This document shows, piece after piece, positions 22,876-34,364 of a DNA stretch of 64,000 bases. Made by a program: the position numbers and the translations under genes. Below the pieces are notes generated by a model. That model did not search any database and had not been told where the DNA came from. It was given only the letters and a program-made list of their open reading frames with translations. The DNA comes from Cryptomeria japonica (lineage: Eukaryota > Streptophyta > Pinopsida > Cupressales > Cupressaceae), in contig NC_081410.1 in assembly GCF_030272615.1 (NCBI RefSeq), positions 290,219,957 through 290,283,956 on the forward strand, in the 5' to 3' direction. Numbering within the stretch: position 1 is the first letter of the stretch; each line of letters opens with the position of its first letter.

Positions 22876-22880
22876 AGAGC
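22876..22880. repeat. Target site duplication AGAGC, right copy
   Basis: Pairs with 18335-18339. Confidence 0.92.
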
Positions 22881-23209
22881 CTCAATCTCAACCCCACCGG
22901 TAAGGAAAAGAAGAGAAGTGAGCTACAATCATGAATCTAGATCCAGTAGAGAGTTAGATGATGAAGATGGTCTGATTGAGCTTGAAGCATTGTTGGCCAA
23001 TAGTTACCAAAAGGTATAGGTAAGTATAGAGGTAAATTACCATTGAAGTGTTTTGCATGTAACCAGATTGGACATATTGGTGCTAATTGTCCAAATGGAG
23101 ATAATGAGGAAAAACATGAGAAGTATAGGAAGTATAAAGGAAAAGGTAAAAGAAATTGTCTCATTGCAGTAGATGGAGGAATAAAAGATGAAGAATATGA
23201 GGAAGATTA
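22881..23209 (+). pseudogene. Element C gag, C-terminal zinc-knuckle part
   Basis: Continues gag in frame after the solo LTR (SISTPPVRKRREVSYN, then an acidic SSRELDDEDGLIELEALLAN). A stop near 23018 and a frameshift precede a classic CCHC knuckle, CFACNQIGHIGANC (C-x2-C-x4-H-x4-C, about 23053-23094), followed by a Lys-rich tail. The knuckle binds genomic RNA during packaging. It ends at a TAA near 23209. Confidence 0.85.
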
Positions 23210-23289
23210 AAATGAGGACATTGTCTTTGTTGCTATTAAAGAAGAGATATCAGATTAGAAGGCATTAGTCTCTCACATGGATAGTTCTG

Positions 23290-24560
23290 ATGACTAGATT
23301 ATAGATAGTGTTTATTCACACCACATGACCAATGATCGGAGTAAGTTTCTTACTTTGAAGGAATTTGATGGAGTTGTTGTGAGATTTGGGAATGACTCAT
23401 CCTGAAAAGAATGGGATATATCTCTCTAAATGGTAAGAGTGGTGCAGATGATGTCTACTGGGTTGAAGGATTAAAACACAATCTTTTGAGTGTTTCTCGA
23501 CTCAATGACAAAGGTTACCCACTGTAATTCAAGAATTGAAGGTGCAAGATTTATGGAAGTAAAGGTGAACTGATTGCAACTAGCAAATAGACAAAAGGTA
23601 ACTTGTTTCACCTAAACTCTAAAGTCAATAGTTGTTTAATTGCAAAAGTAGAAGATAGTTGGCTTTGGCATCATATATTTTGTTATATAAACTTTGATAA
23701 CATTGTAAGAGTCAGTAAGTCCAAATTGGTAAGAGGTTTTCCACATTTGGATAAACCAGTGAATGCTTTGTGCAAGGAATGTCAGTTAGGAAAGATGACA
23801 ACCTCAACCTTCAAGGGCAAATCTTTCTTAGCTGAACATTTTCTAGATTTGGTTCATACCGACCTTCGTGGACCAATGAGGACTAGGAGTATTCAAGGTG
23901 ATTGGTATTTCATGATCTTTACCAATGATTTCTCAAGGATGATGTGGGTCACATTCTTGAAGGACAAGACAAAAGCTTTTAGCAAGTTTAAGGAATTTAG
24001 AGCCTTAGTTGAAAATGAAAGTGGAAGAAAGATTAAGTGCTTAAGAACTGATCAAGGTGGTGAATTTACTTCAAACAAATTTACTAGATACTGTGAAAAA
24101 AATGGAATTAATAGGCAACTTTTTGCACCAAGGACACCATAGCAGAATGGTATTTCGGAAAGGAACGATCAGTTAGTAGTTGAAGCTGCTAGGACTATGC
24201 TAATTCAACGAGGTCTAGCTAAGACATTCTAGAGAGAAGTTGTCAACACAACTGTTTATACAATGAACTGGATATTAATTAAAAGAGGTAAGGACAAAAC
24301 ACCCTATGAGTAGTGGTATGGTAGATCACCTAATGCCATTTACTTTAGGATTTTTGGTAGCAAATGCTTTATCCAAAGAGGTGATTATATTGGTAAGTTT
24401 GATGCCAAGAGTGATGAAGGCATATTTCTTGGTTACTCCACCAAGAGAAAAGCTTACAAGTGTTACAACAAATGGATTAAGAAGATCATTGAAAGTGTTA
24501 ATGTCTGAGTAGATGAGTTTACTAAAGATTCAGGTGAAACTAGAAAGGAGAAGGAGAAAG
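23290..24560 (+). pseudogene. Element C protease remnant, GAG-pre-integrase and integrase
   Basis: The protease remnant at about 23294-23400 reads IIDSVYSHHMTNDRSKF: the catalytic Asp-Ser-Gly has become Asp-Ser-Val, and a stop replaces the preceding Trp. GAG-pre-integrase is open from 23603 (DSWLWHHIFCYINFDNI, NALCKECQLGKMTTSTFKGK). The integrase core has HTDLRGPMRTRS (first Asp), CLRTDQGGEFTS (second Asp) and, past a TAG in PRTP-stop-QN at 24140, Glu in QNGISERNDQ. The tail has GYSTKRKAYKCYNKW. More stops lie at about 24229 (Trp expected), 24310 and 24507. The protein is clear but inactive. Confidence 0.9.
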
Positions 24561-24719
24561 AAGAAACTTACATACTATTTTTGGAATCAAAGCTGATAAA
24601 GCTAGAAGTTGGTGAATTGAATACTGAAGCCCTAGTTCAAATGGAATGGGAAGGTCTTATAGAAGATGAATAAAGTGAAGAAGAAGAAGAACCTAAAGAC
24701 CATGATCATGTTATTCCAA

Positions 24720-25494
24720 GGTATGTTAGAACTAATCATAACCTTGATCAGATTATTGGAGACATGAATGCAGGTGTATTAACAAGAAGAGGGATAAGAG
24801 ATAACTCTTGTATGATCTCCACCATTAAGCCTAGAATAGAAAAATAAGTCTTTGGAGATGAACACTGTATCAAGGCAATGGAAGAAGAACTTGACCAGAT
24901 AGAGAAGAACAATACATGGTCATTGGTACCCAGACTAGAAAACAAGAATAAAATACGTACAAAATGGGTATTCAGAAATAAACTGAATTAAGATAGAGTA
25001 GGGGTCAGGAATAAAGCCAGACTAGTATGCAAAGGATATGCACAAGAAGAAGGTGAAGATTATGGTGATACATTTGCACCAGTTGCAAGATTGGAAGGAT
25101 TAAGGACTCTACTTGCATTTGCAACATACAGAGGATTCAAGGTATATAAGATAGATGTGAAATCAACATTTCTAAATGGAATATTGGAAGAGGAATTATA
25201 CATTGAACAACTATATGGTTATGCATTAACTAAAGCAAAGGATGTGGTGTGAAAATTATATAAGCCACTATATGCTTTGAAGAAAGCATCTAGAGCATGG
25301 TATGGAAGATTGCACTCACTTAGTGAATATAGGGTTTCATAGAACCAGTGAAGACAGTAACATATATCTCAACACAGAAGGAGATAAGATACTGGTTAGT
25401 GAGGTATTTGTGGATGATATTATTTTTGGAGGTAATGATGACATGTGTGATGACTTTGGTAGCAAAATGAAGAGTTGAGATGTCACTGGTAGGT
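24720..25494 (+). pseudogene. Element C reverse transcriptase, 5' part
   Basis: Copia RVT_2 domain: [104 protein letters not shown] frameshift near 25320 precedes the active-site box VFVDDIIFGGND at about 25405. Several stops interrupt it. The domain is cut at MSLVG by element D at 25495 and resumes as EIKKFIGLQIQQ at 33185. Confidence 0.92.
25490..25494. repeat. Target site duplication TAGGT, left copy of element D
   Basis: TAGGT before TGATAGCTCTG; recurs at 33180-33184. Joining the two flanks restores the copia RT reading MSLVGEIKKFIGLQIQQ across the junction. Confidence 0.92.
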
Positions 25495-26991
25495 TGATAG
25501 CTCTGATACCAATTGATAGTTCTGATACTTAATGTTAAGTATAGATGCCAAGCTGATAAGATGAGAGGGGGGGGGGTGAATCATACAAACTTAAGCTTCA
25601 ATAAAAACATTAGATTCAACCTCGGTAACATATACTTTAGTGATATAACCAAAATTGTTAAACATGCAAACTCAAAAGCATATAAACATCATAAACCTCA
25701 TACCACCAGATTTAACGTGGAAACCCAAATAGGGAAAAACCACTGTGGGATTTCGGACCCACTAAGAAATATAATCTTCTAGAGTATGCTTACTTACAAG
25801 AAAATATTGTTAGAGATTACAAACACATTGCTAGATGTGACCCGGTTAAGGGATTTCCCTCAGATCTATTAAGATCTTCACCTTGTTAGAAGTGACCTTG
25901 TTAAAGGATTTCAAACACTCAATTAGAATGTCACCTTGCTAGAGGGTTTTACAAATAAGACTGTTAATTCCACTAGGTTAAGAGATTTTCTATCACTTCA
26001 CAAAATAACAGTAATAAAAATCTATCTGCAACTTCACATCTAAAATGCTAAAGCAGATTCTTATTTTCTCAATACAATATAGACATAGAATTAATCTTGT
26101 CCATCTGTTGGGCTCTATACTCTGTTATTCAAAAACAGATCTTCAAGCTTCTGTGCGCGGTAATCACTATGTAGCATCCCTATGCATACACTTGCCCACA
26201 TACATTGTTTATTAACAGTTCCCTATTTATAAACAATTCACCAACCGCTTAATCTCCTTGATCACATTTCCCATGATCAATCATAGCCATCAGATCTTCA
26301 AACTTTGTCCAGGTTCAATGTATCCTTTGATCTGAAAATGTTTTACCCCACCTTGGAACTTGCATACATTTCTTGGAATTTGTGCTATGGTATTGCGGTT
26401 CAATCTGCGTCGTAGATGTTCCTGCCAATTTTCCTTTGCCATAGATTCTTTAACAAACTTCATTCACGACATACCAATCATTTAATCATAGCTAGCTCAT
26501 TAGCTTCCTTCATTAAATAATGCTTTTAATCATTTAATGCATTCTGTTATTACTCGGTTGCAACTTAGTAAATACTAAATTTCACTCAGTAGACATTCTG
26601 CCTTCATTAACCGATAGCGATAGCCTTAGGGTTTACCGACTAGGTTCTCTGGTCGGTAACATAGTATAGTATTAACCTTACAATAAATAACATATGTATG
26701 ATATCAAAACAATCTAAACATCATGATCTCATCATTATTGAACTCGATAATAGTTGCCCATTAAATAACTTATTCATCCCCTTATTCATCATATTCTTTC
26801 TGTGTCTTTTACTGACATCTTTATACTCATCAAATCATACTTCTTAAGATATGGCAACATCATACTAAATTAGAAAATCAATTTCTTGACATCAATGACA
26901 AAATAATAATATTAAGATAGTAAATCATCCTTAATCAGTTATATCCATAATCATCAACAACCTTCTCAATATCCTTATTGAAATGCCAACA
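25495..26991 (-). repeat. Element D 3' LTR
   Basis: 1497 bp, minus strand. On the plus strand it starts TGATAGCTCTGATACC and ends AAATGCCAACA. The end includes an extra copy of the primer-binding sequence. About 6% diverged from 31634-33150 by eye. Confidence 0.92.
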
Positions 26992-27003
26992 ATCTCCCCC
27001 TTT
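26992..27003 (-). promoter_or_regulatory. Element D polypurine tract
   Basis: The minus strand reads AAAGGGGGAGAT directly before the LTR start TGTTGGCATTT. Confidence 0.9.
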
Positions 27004-27419
27004 GGCATTGATGGCAAAACCAATTGATTTGACCTAATTGATTCGAATTGTTGTGATATTCTAAAATGTTGAAATTCTCTCCCCCTATCATCAGTCTTCT
27101 CCCCCATACATTATACTTATCCTCTTTTCTTAGTCTTTCTTTTCTTTAGTCTTCTCCAGTCTTCTCCAGTCTTCTCCCCCTTTGACAACAATGCCAAAAA
27201 GTAAAGAACTAAAACATAATTTCTTCCTGTATGAAGTGATTTCCTGCTATGATGTGTCAACTTCGTCTCGGTCAGAGCATTTTGTCTTCAATTCCTGTTT
27301 CTTGTATTGTTTCCTGCACACCTTTAGAAAACCTCCTAAAGTGTGTAAATCAGCATCAACTCCTAAAAGATATTCTGTAGAGTCATCGAATTGATGCTTT
27401 CACTGAACTCAGTTAGTGA

Positions 27420-28120
27420 ATGGAAGATAGGGGTAGGACCCCTAACTTACTTCTGAGATACTCAAAAGTGTCCCTTGGCAGTGGCTTTGTGAAGATATCT
27501 GCTATTTCTTCCTTTGTGCTAACATACTCCAACACCAGTTTCTTCTATTGAGCCTCTTCTCTAAGATAATGATATTTGATAGAGATGTGTTTCATCTTAG
27601 AATGCATAACAAGATTCTTTGAAATGTTAATGGCACTAGTATTATCACAAAATATAGTTACTGGCTTGGTAACTTTCTCATTTATACTATCCAATAGTTG
27701 ATTGATCCATGCTATGTTGGTACAATTTAATGTTGTAGCAACATATTCAGCTTCTTCTATTGACTGTGAAACACATCCTTGTTTCTTGCTAAGCCAACTT
27801 ACTAGTCTTTCTCTTAAAAAGAAAGCTCCTCCACTTGTTCTTTTTATGTCATCAATGTTGCCTGCCCAATAAGCATCAGTATAAACTTTTAAATCAAAGT
27901 CATTTCCTTTCTGATATACTAAGCCATAATCCTCAGTGCCTTTCAAGTATCTAAAAATTCTTTTGATTGTTATCATGTGTGTTTCCTTGGGATCTACAGA
28001 GAATCTTGCAACTATACCTACTGCATGTGCTATATCTGGCCTGTTGTGAGCAACATATTGTAGCTTTCCAATCATGGATCAGTAAAGTGTCTCATCAATA
28101 GATACAGATTCATTATTCTT
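27420..28120 (-). pseudogene. Element D RNase H domain
   Basis: Copia RNase H: MIGKLQYVAHNRPDIAHAVG, IFRYLKGTEDYGLVYQ, the acidic VYTDAYWAGNIDDIKRTSGG motif (the usual Asp-Ala-Asp-Trp has Tyr for the second Asp), LVSWLSKKQGCVSQS, FCDNTSAINISKN, HISIKYHYLREEAQ. A stop at about 27545 precedes a tail whose last recognisable piece is the usual ADIFTKPLP-type end near 27480. The open part is 27545-28075. Confidence 0.9.
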
Positions 28121-28246
28121 TGATAATTTATAGTTGGTAGTCATAGGAGTACTTACTGGTTTTGAATCCTCCATTCCAAATTTCTTCAAGATTTCCTTTA
28201 TGTACTTGGATTGAGTAATGAAAATCTCATTTTTCATTTGCAATAT

Positions 28247-29107
28247 CTATAATCCTATAAAATACTTTATCTCACCGATTAATGACATCTCAAATTCTTT
28301 GCTCATTTCATTTCCAAAGTTCTTGCATAAAGAGTCATTTCCACAAAATATAATATCATCAACAAATATGGCTGAGATCAATATTCCATTTTCATCATTC
28401 TTCATGTACATATTGTTGTTCTCACTTGTTCTTATAAAACCAATCTTAATCAAACAAGAGTGCAATCTTTCATACCATTCTTTAGGTGCATGTTTCAAAC
28501 CATATAATGCTTTGTTCAATTTACATACCTGATTTTTATTATTGTCTTTAGCAAATCCTTCAGGTTGTTCAATAAAAACTTCTTCTTCTAATATACCATT
28601 CAGAAATGTAGATTTGACATCCATTTGATATACCTTGAAATGTTTGTAAGCAGCGTATGCCAACAATGTTCTTACTCCTTGAAGTCTAGCCACAGGTGCA
28701 AAAGTTTCACCATAATCAATTCCTTCTTCTTGGGCATAACCTTTGCAAACTAGTCTTTCTTTATTTCGAATGACTTCTCCTTTTTCATTCAGCTTGTTTC
28801 TAGAAATCCACTTTGTACCAATTACATTTTTGTCCTTTGGTCTTGGGACCAGTGTCCATGTGTAATTCTTCTTGATTTGATCAATCTCTTTTGTCATAGC
28901 ATTTATCCAATCTTTACTATTAAATGCCTCTTGCACTATTCTTAGCTCAAATTCAAATATTAGAAATTTGTTCTGTCTTAGTTTGTTCCTTGTCATAACT
29001 GGATCATCCTTATCTCCTATAATTTGACTTGGTGCATGATGTGGTAGGCTCTGTATGATCTTATTCATCACTCGGTAACTGCATATTCTCTTCATTTCCT
29101 TCTGCAA
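28247..29107 (-). pseudogene. Element D reverse transcriptase
   Basis: About 286 residues open: [20 protein letters not shown] hinge, [97 protein letters not shown], active-site box [12 protein letters not shown], then [13 protein letters not shown] and a stop at 28247. The connection to RNase H continues in broken frames to about 28080. A frameshift near 29060-29107 separates it from the integrase tail. It is the best-preserved RT in the window. Confidence 0.93.
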
Positions 29108-30081
29108 TTTTCTCGGTAAGGCTTGTCAGTTGAACATAGACAAATTCATCATAGTCTTCTGGTTCCTTGGAATTTCCTTCATCATTTCTTTCTACAAATT
29201 CATCAATTTTCACATTTGCACTTTCTACTATTTTGTTAAATGATTTGATCAAACATTTAAATGCTTTGCTTCTAGAAGAATAACCAAGAAATGTTCCTTC
29301 TTCACTTTTCTAATCTAACTTGCCATTTCTATCATCTTTGTGTACATAGCATCTACTTCCAAAGATTTTGAAATAACTTACATTAGGTTTCTTGTCATAC
29401 TAGATTTCATATGGTGTCTTCATAGTCCCTTTCTTTAGTTGTACTCAGTTCAGGGTGTAAACTGTTGTGCTTATTACTTCTCTCCAAAATGTTTGTGGCA
29501 CTTTCTTTTCAATCATCAGGGTTCTGGCACAATCCACAATAGATCTATTTCTTCTGTCAACAATTCCATTTTGTTGTGGAGTTCTCGGTGCAGAGACTTG
29601 TCTTTTTATACCATGATCATTGCAGAATAAGTTGAACTCATCAGATTTTGAACTCTCCTCCTCTATTTGATCTAAGACATTTCAGTTGTCTTCCTATTTC
29701 ATTTTCAACTCTTGCCTTGTACCATTTAAACATTTGAAAAGCTTCTAATTTTTCTTTTAAAAACATAACTGACATCATCCTTGAGTAATCATCCACAAAT
29801 AATATGAAATATTTATCACCATAATAACTTTGAACTTTCATAGGACCACAAAGATCGGTGTGCACAAGATCTAAAATTCCCTTAGAAGTGTAAGACTTAC
29901 TTATAAAGCTTGATCTTGTCATCTTACCCATCTGGCATCCTTGGCACATAGCATTCTCAGGTTTTTCCAAACTCGGTAGACCTCTTACTCGGTGCTTCTT
30001 ACTTATTTTGATCAGATTATCAAAATTTACATGACAAAACCTTTTATGCCATAACCAGGTATCATCTATCTTTGCATACAA
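29061..30081 (-). pseudogene. Element D GAG-pre-integrase and integrase
   Basis: GAG-pre-integrase DTWLWHKRFCHVNFDNLIKI and MCQGCQMGKMTRSSF, then core motifs VHTDLCGPMKVQ (first Asp), LFVDDYSRMM and CLRSNRGGEF, where Asn replaces the second catalytic Asp. After a stop at 29641 the frame continues: APRTPQQNGIVDRRNRS, in which Asp replaces the catalytic Glu. Two of three catalytic acids are thus changed. The C-terminal part reads YFKIFGSRCYVHKDD, GTFLGYSSRSKAFKC and the VESANVKIDEFVE linker at 29061-29252. The decay looks scattered rather than truncating. Confidence 0.9.
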
Positions 30082-30183
30082 ACATTTATTCCGAGTTGAG
30101 TCAAGGTGAAATGTGTTACCTTTTGTTTGTATCCCAGTAGCAGCTAACTTTCCATTCTTGTCATGAACTTTGACGATTCCTTT

Positions 30184-30507
30184 CTAAAATTCTATTCGGT
30201 ATCCTGTATTGTTTAGTTGTGCTACACTCAACAAATTGTATTTCAAACCTTCAACCCAATAAACATCATTGCATCTTGCATTGCAAAGAAGTGCTATAGA
30301 TCCTTTACCTTTTACTGGACATGGTGCATCATTACCAAATCTTACATAGCCTCCATCATAGTCTTCTAACATAAAAAATTTGTGTTTATCACCAGTCATG
30401 TGATGTGAGCATCCACTATCTATGATCCAAGAATCATTAGTATTTATGTGAGATATTAAGGCTTTTTCTTCATACCTTTCTTCATCTGATCCATCTTTGA
30501 TAGCCAC
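30184..30507 (-). pseudogene. Element D aspartic protease
   Basis: SWIIDSGCSHHMTGD gives the intact catalytic Asp-Ser-Gly of copia protease with the conserved HHMTG tail, followed by YVRFGNDAPCPVKGKGSIAL and YWVEGLKYNLLSVAQL, which leads into GAG-pre-integrase. In the family it cuts the gag-pol polyprotein. It is separated from the zinc knuckle by a stretch with stops around 30510-30630. Confidence 0.9.
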
Positions 30508-30630
30508 ATAAACTACTTCCTCTATATCAGTTTCATCTGATTTATCATCATTGGATTCCTCATCAACTATTAAGCATGTCTTTCTATCTCTTCTTTTGAA
30601 GTCTCGGTGTCCTCTGTAATGATTATCTTT

Positions 30631-30870
30631 CTATCTATTATCTCGGTAATCTCTCTTTTTAGTAGGATCTTTGTTAGGAAAGTTAGAAGCCATATGTCCT
30701 ATCTTATCACAATTGAAACATTTCAAAGGTAGTTTTCCTTTATACTTACCTTTGCCTCTCGGTAACCTTCTGGCTAATAGTGCTTCAAACTCTTCTTGCT
30801 TTCTGATTTCCTCATACAGTTTGTGTACTTCCTCCATGTTCTTGGGAAATCTTTCACTTGCTCCACTGTG
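30631..30870 (-). pseudogene. Element D gag C-terminus with altered zinc knuckle
   Basis: Reads MEEVHKLYEEIRKQEEFEAL, a basic LARRLPRGKGKYKGKLPL, then the knuckle CFNCDKIGHMASNF. The last Cys of the C-x2-C-x4-H-x4-C box is Phe (TTT for TGT). Loss of that ligand should weaken zinc and RNA binding. It is joined to gag at 30883 through a stop and frame change. Confidence 0.88.
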
Positions 30871-30882
30871 ATCTCCTTCAGA

Positions 30883-31569
30883 TTACTTATACTTTCTTTC
30901 ATTGTAATTATTAGATTCATCAAGATGAAAAGAACTAAATGCAGATTCAAATTTCTTTACCGAAGACCCACTGTTATCAAAATTACTTAACTCAAATGCA
31001 TGTAGCTTACCAATAGTAGCATCTAAAGAAACTGGCATATTGGGTACAGACCTTAATTCATTGATTACAGAGACTCTGTTTGCATAAGCTGGTAGAAGGG
31101 TTCTTAACAATTTACTTGTTATATCCTTTTCTTCAATGGTTCCACCTACTCCTTTGATTTGATTGACAATCTCCTTTAGTCTTTTATTGTACTGCGTTAT
31201 GTTCTCACCTTCATTCATCCTCATAGATTCAAGTTGCCCTCTTAGACTATCCACTTTTTCTCTTTGCACATGTTCATCACCTCCATACATTGATATGAGC
31301 TTGTCCCACATTGCCTTTGCATCATTGCAGCCTTCTAGATCATTAAACTCTGAGTCGGTCAATGCATATGTTATTTCAATCATTGCTTGGATATGTTCTT
31401 GCTTTGCCTTTATCTCTTCCATTGTCAATGGATAGGTGCTCAGTGTAATGAAATCATTCTCTAGATAATATACAACATATTCTCCAACTCTTGATAGGTG
31501 CAACTTCATCCTTTTCTGCCATGTAGAGAAACTTGACTTGTTCAACTTTGGTGCATCCCTCTTATACAT
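30883..31569 (-). pseudogene. Element D gag (UBN2 type)
   Basis: 228 residues open from the ATG at 31569 (MYKRDAPKLNKSSFSTWQKR). Copia gag motifs: STWQKRMKLHLSRVGEY, IEITYALTDSEFNDLEGCND, AKAMWDKLISMYGGDEHVQR, the QYNKRLKEIVNQIKGVGG segment, ITSKLLRTLLPAYANRVSVI and ATIGKLHAFELSNFDN. It lies about 65 bp downstream of the primer-binding site in element orientation, as expected for a short leader. The frame ends at 30883, before the zinc knuckle. Confidence 0.92.
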
Positions 31570-31619
31570 CTTTGGATCTTTGCCTCAAGTTCCTTTAAAC
31601 TTTTCTTCAAGAGTCCAAA

Positions 31620-31631
31620 GCTCTGATACCA
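31620..31631 (-). promoter_or_regulatory. Element D primer-binding site
   Basis: The minus strand reads TGGTATCAGAGC two bases from the LTR. A second copy, 19 bp away at 31639-31650, now lies inside the LTR. Confidence 0.92.
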
Positions 31632-31633
31632 AT

Positions 31634-33179
31634 TGATAGCTCTGATACCAATTGATAGTTCTGATACTTAATGTTAAGTACAAATGCCAAGTTGATAAGA
31701 TGAGAGGGGGGGGTGAATCATACAAACTTAAGCTTCAATAAAAACATTAGATTCAACCTCGGTAACATATACTTCATTGATATAACCAAAACTGTTAAAC
31801 ATGCAAACTCAAAAGCATATAAACATCATAAACCTCATAACACCAGATTTAACATGGAAACCCAAATAGGGAAAAACCACTGTGGGATTTCAAACCCACT
31901 AAGAAATATACTCTTCTAGAGTATGCTCGGTTAAAAGCAAATCCTGTTAAAGATTACAAACACATTGCTAGATGTGACCCGGTTAAGGGATTTCCCTCAG
32001 ATCTATTAGGATCTTCAACTTTTTAGAAGTGACCTTGTTAAAGGATTTCAAACACTCAATCAGAATGTCACCTTGCTAGAGGGTTTTACAAATAAGACTA
32101 TTAAGTCCACTTGGTTAAGAGATTTTCTATCACTTCACAAAATAACAGTAATAAAAATCTATCTACAACTTCACATCTAAAATGCTAAAACATATTCTTA
32201 TTTACTCAATACAATATAGACATAGAGTTAATCTTGTCCATCTATTGGGCTCTATACTCTGTTATTCAAAATAGATCTTCAAGCTTCTGTGCTTAGTAAT
32301 CACTATGTAGCATCCCTATGCATACACTTGCCCGCATACATTGTTTATCAAGAGTTCCCTATTTATAAACAATTTTCCAACCACTTAATCTCCTTGATCA
32401 CATTTCCCATGATCAATCATAGCCATTATATCTTCAAACTTTGTCCAGGTTCAATGTATCCTTCGATCTGAATATGTTTTACCTCGCCTTGGAACTTGCA
32501 TACATTTCTTGGAACTTGTGCTAGGGTATTGCGGTTCAATCTGCGCTGTAGATCTTCCTGTCGATTTTCCTTTGCCATAGATTCTTTAACAAACTTCAGT
32601 CACGACATACCAATCATTTAATCATAGCCAGCTCATTAGCTTCCTTCATTAAATAATGCTTTTAATCATTTAATGCATTATGTTATTACTCGGTTGCAAC
32701 TCGGTAAATACTAAACTTCACTCAATAGACATTTTGCCTTCATTAACCGATAGCAATAACCTTAGGGTTTACCAACTAGGTTCTTTAGGGTTTATCGACT
32801 AGGTTCTTTGGTCGGTAACATAGTATAGTATTAACCTTACAATAAATAACATATGTATGATATCAAAACAATCTAAACATCATGATCTCATCATTGTCTA
32901 ACTCAGTAATAGATGCCCATTGAATAACTTATTCATCCCCTTATTCATCATATTCTTTCTATGTCTTTTACCAACATCTTTATACTCATCAAATCATACT
33001 TCTTAAGATATGGCAACATCATACTGAATTAGAAAATGAATTTCTTGACATCAATGACAAAATAATAATATTAAGACAATAAATCATCCTTAATCAGTTA
33101 TATCGATAATCATCAACAACCTTCTCAATATCCTTATTGAAATGCCAACAATCTCCCATTGTCTGTTATAATGCCAACA
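31634..33179 (-). repeat. Element D 5' LTR with 29-bp outer extension
   Basis: 1546 bp. Bases 31634-33150 correspond to the 3' LTR; 33151-33179 are extra. In element orientation the outer end reads TGTTGGCATTATAACAG ... AATGGGAGAT and then the usual TGTTGGCATTTC start. The target duplication TAGGT directly follows 33179, so the extension was integrated with the element. Confidence 0.9.
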
Positions 33180-33184
33180 TAGGT
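33180..33184. repeat. Target site duplication TAGGT, right copy
   Basis: Pairs with 25490-25494. Confidence 0.92.
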
Positions 33185-34042
33185 GAGATAAAAAAATTCA
33201 TAGGTTTGCAAATTCAACAGATGAAGGAAGGAATTTTTATCACATAGTCCAAGTATGTGAAAGAAGTGTTGAAAACTTTTCAAATGGGAGACTGTAAACC
33301 AGTTGGAACACCAATGGTTACAGACTATAAATTGTCTAAGGAAGATTATTTTGCATCAGTTGATGAAAAAAAGCACAGGTCCATGATAGGGAAACTACAT
33401 TATGGTGTCCACTACAGAACAGACATTACTCATGTAGTAGGATTGGTTGCCAGATTTTAGAAGTCTAAAGTAGACACACATGATTGCAAATAAAAGAATT
33501 TTTAGATACCTGAAAGGGAAAATTGATTATGGATTATGGTATCCATATGTAGGAGACATTGATGTGAAAGTCTATACAGATGCAGACTAGGCAAGCAATG
33601 TTGATGATAGGAAGAGTAAAACTAGAGGAGCATTTTTCTTTGGAGGCAAACTAGTGTCTTGGAGCAGCAAGAAATAGAGTTGTATCTCTCAATCAACTGC
33701 AAAAGTTGAATATGTTGCAGCATACATAAATTGTACCCAAGCAATCTAGATGAAACACATTTTGGAAGGTTTAAAGTTGAAGATATCAGAACTGGTAAAA
33801 AAATTTTGTGATAACACAAGTGCTATAAATATTTCAAAGAAACCAGTTTTGCATGCTAGAACAAAGCATATTGAGTTGAAGTATCATTTTTTGAGAGAGA
33901 AAGTGCAATTTAAAGATGTATCATTGGAGCATGTATCTATAAAAGAACAACTAGCAAATATCTTTACTAAATATCTACCTATGACTACATTTGAATATCT
34001 TAGAGGTAAGTTAGGGGTTGTACCCCTACATGAAGTCAATTA
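33185..34042 (+). pseudogene. Element C reverse transcriptase end and RNase H
   Basis: Resumes element C after D: EIKKFIGLQIQQMKEGIFIT, then KPVGTPMVTDYKLSKED, MIGKLHYGVHYRTDITHVVG (open 33257-33460), the broken acidic region VYTDAD-stop-ASNVDDRKSK at about 33570-33620, LVSWSSKK, FCDNTSAINISKKPV, HIELKYHFLREKVQ, and the end LANIFTKYLPMTTFEYLRGK to a TAA at 34040-34042. At least six stops or frameshifts occur. It is followed by purine tracts and the C 3' LTR. Confidence 0.92.
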
Positions 34043-34349
34043 AGCAGATGTGGAAGACATCAGTCCCAAAGCCTATTGAAAATATTGAAGAAGGATTGGT
34101 GTAGAGTGGAGCTACTCCATAGGGGGAGCAGCCAGTTACAAATCGGTGAAGCTTAAAACTATATGATTTACCTTCACTTTGTCATTATTGTCAAATGGGG
34201 AGAAAAGTATATGATTGATTGTTGTGGCATGAAGATACAGTTGAAGGAGAGTATATGGTGAAAATGTAAACCAAGATTCCAATTTTGTGTATATGCTTTA
34301 CTCTCAATCATCACAATCAAGTGGTATTGATATTTGTATTACCATCAAT

Positions 34350-34364
34350 ACCAAAGGGGGATAA
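34350..34364 (+). promoter_or_regulatory. Element C polypurine tract
   Basis: CCAAAGGGGGATAA abuts the LTR start TGTTGGCATTGC. Confidence 0.88.

Larger units (their letters stand above)
25495..33179 (-). mobile_element. Element D: Ty1/copia element, full length
   Basis: Minus strand: 5' LTR 31634-33179, primer-binding site, gag, zinc knuckle, protease, integrase, RT, RNase H, purine tract, 3' LTR 25495-26991, with target duplication TAGGT. It has longer open stretches than Copia-1 or C. The 5' LTR has a 29-bp extension at its outer end and both LTRs carry an added primer-binding copy at the inner end. Confidence 0.94.

Noticed and set aside
22440-22934. 164-codon open frame
   Set aside because: It crosses the exact insertion edge at 22875 from the solo LTR into element C gag, and reads gag out of frame.
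25561-25572. Poly-G run as a sequencing artefact
   Set aside because: The run recurs at 31706 and as poly-C in most other LTRs at the same relative place, so it is a real LTR feature of variable length.
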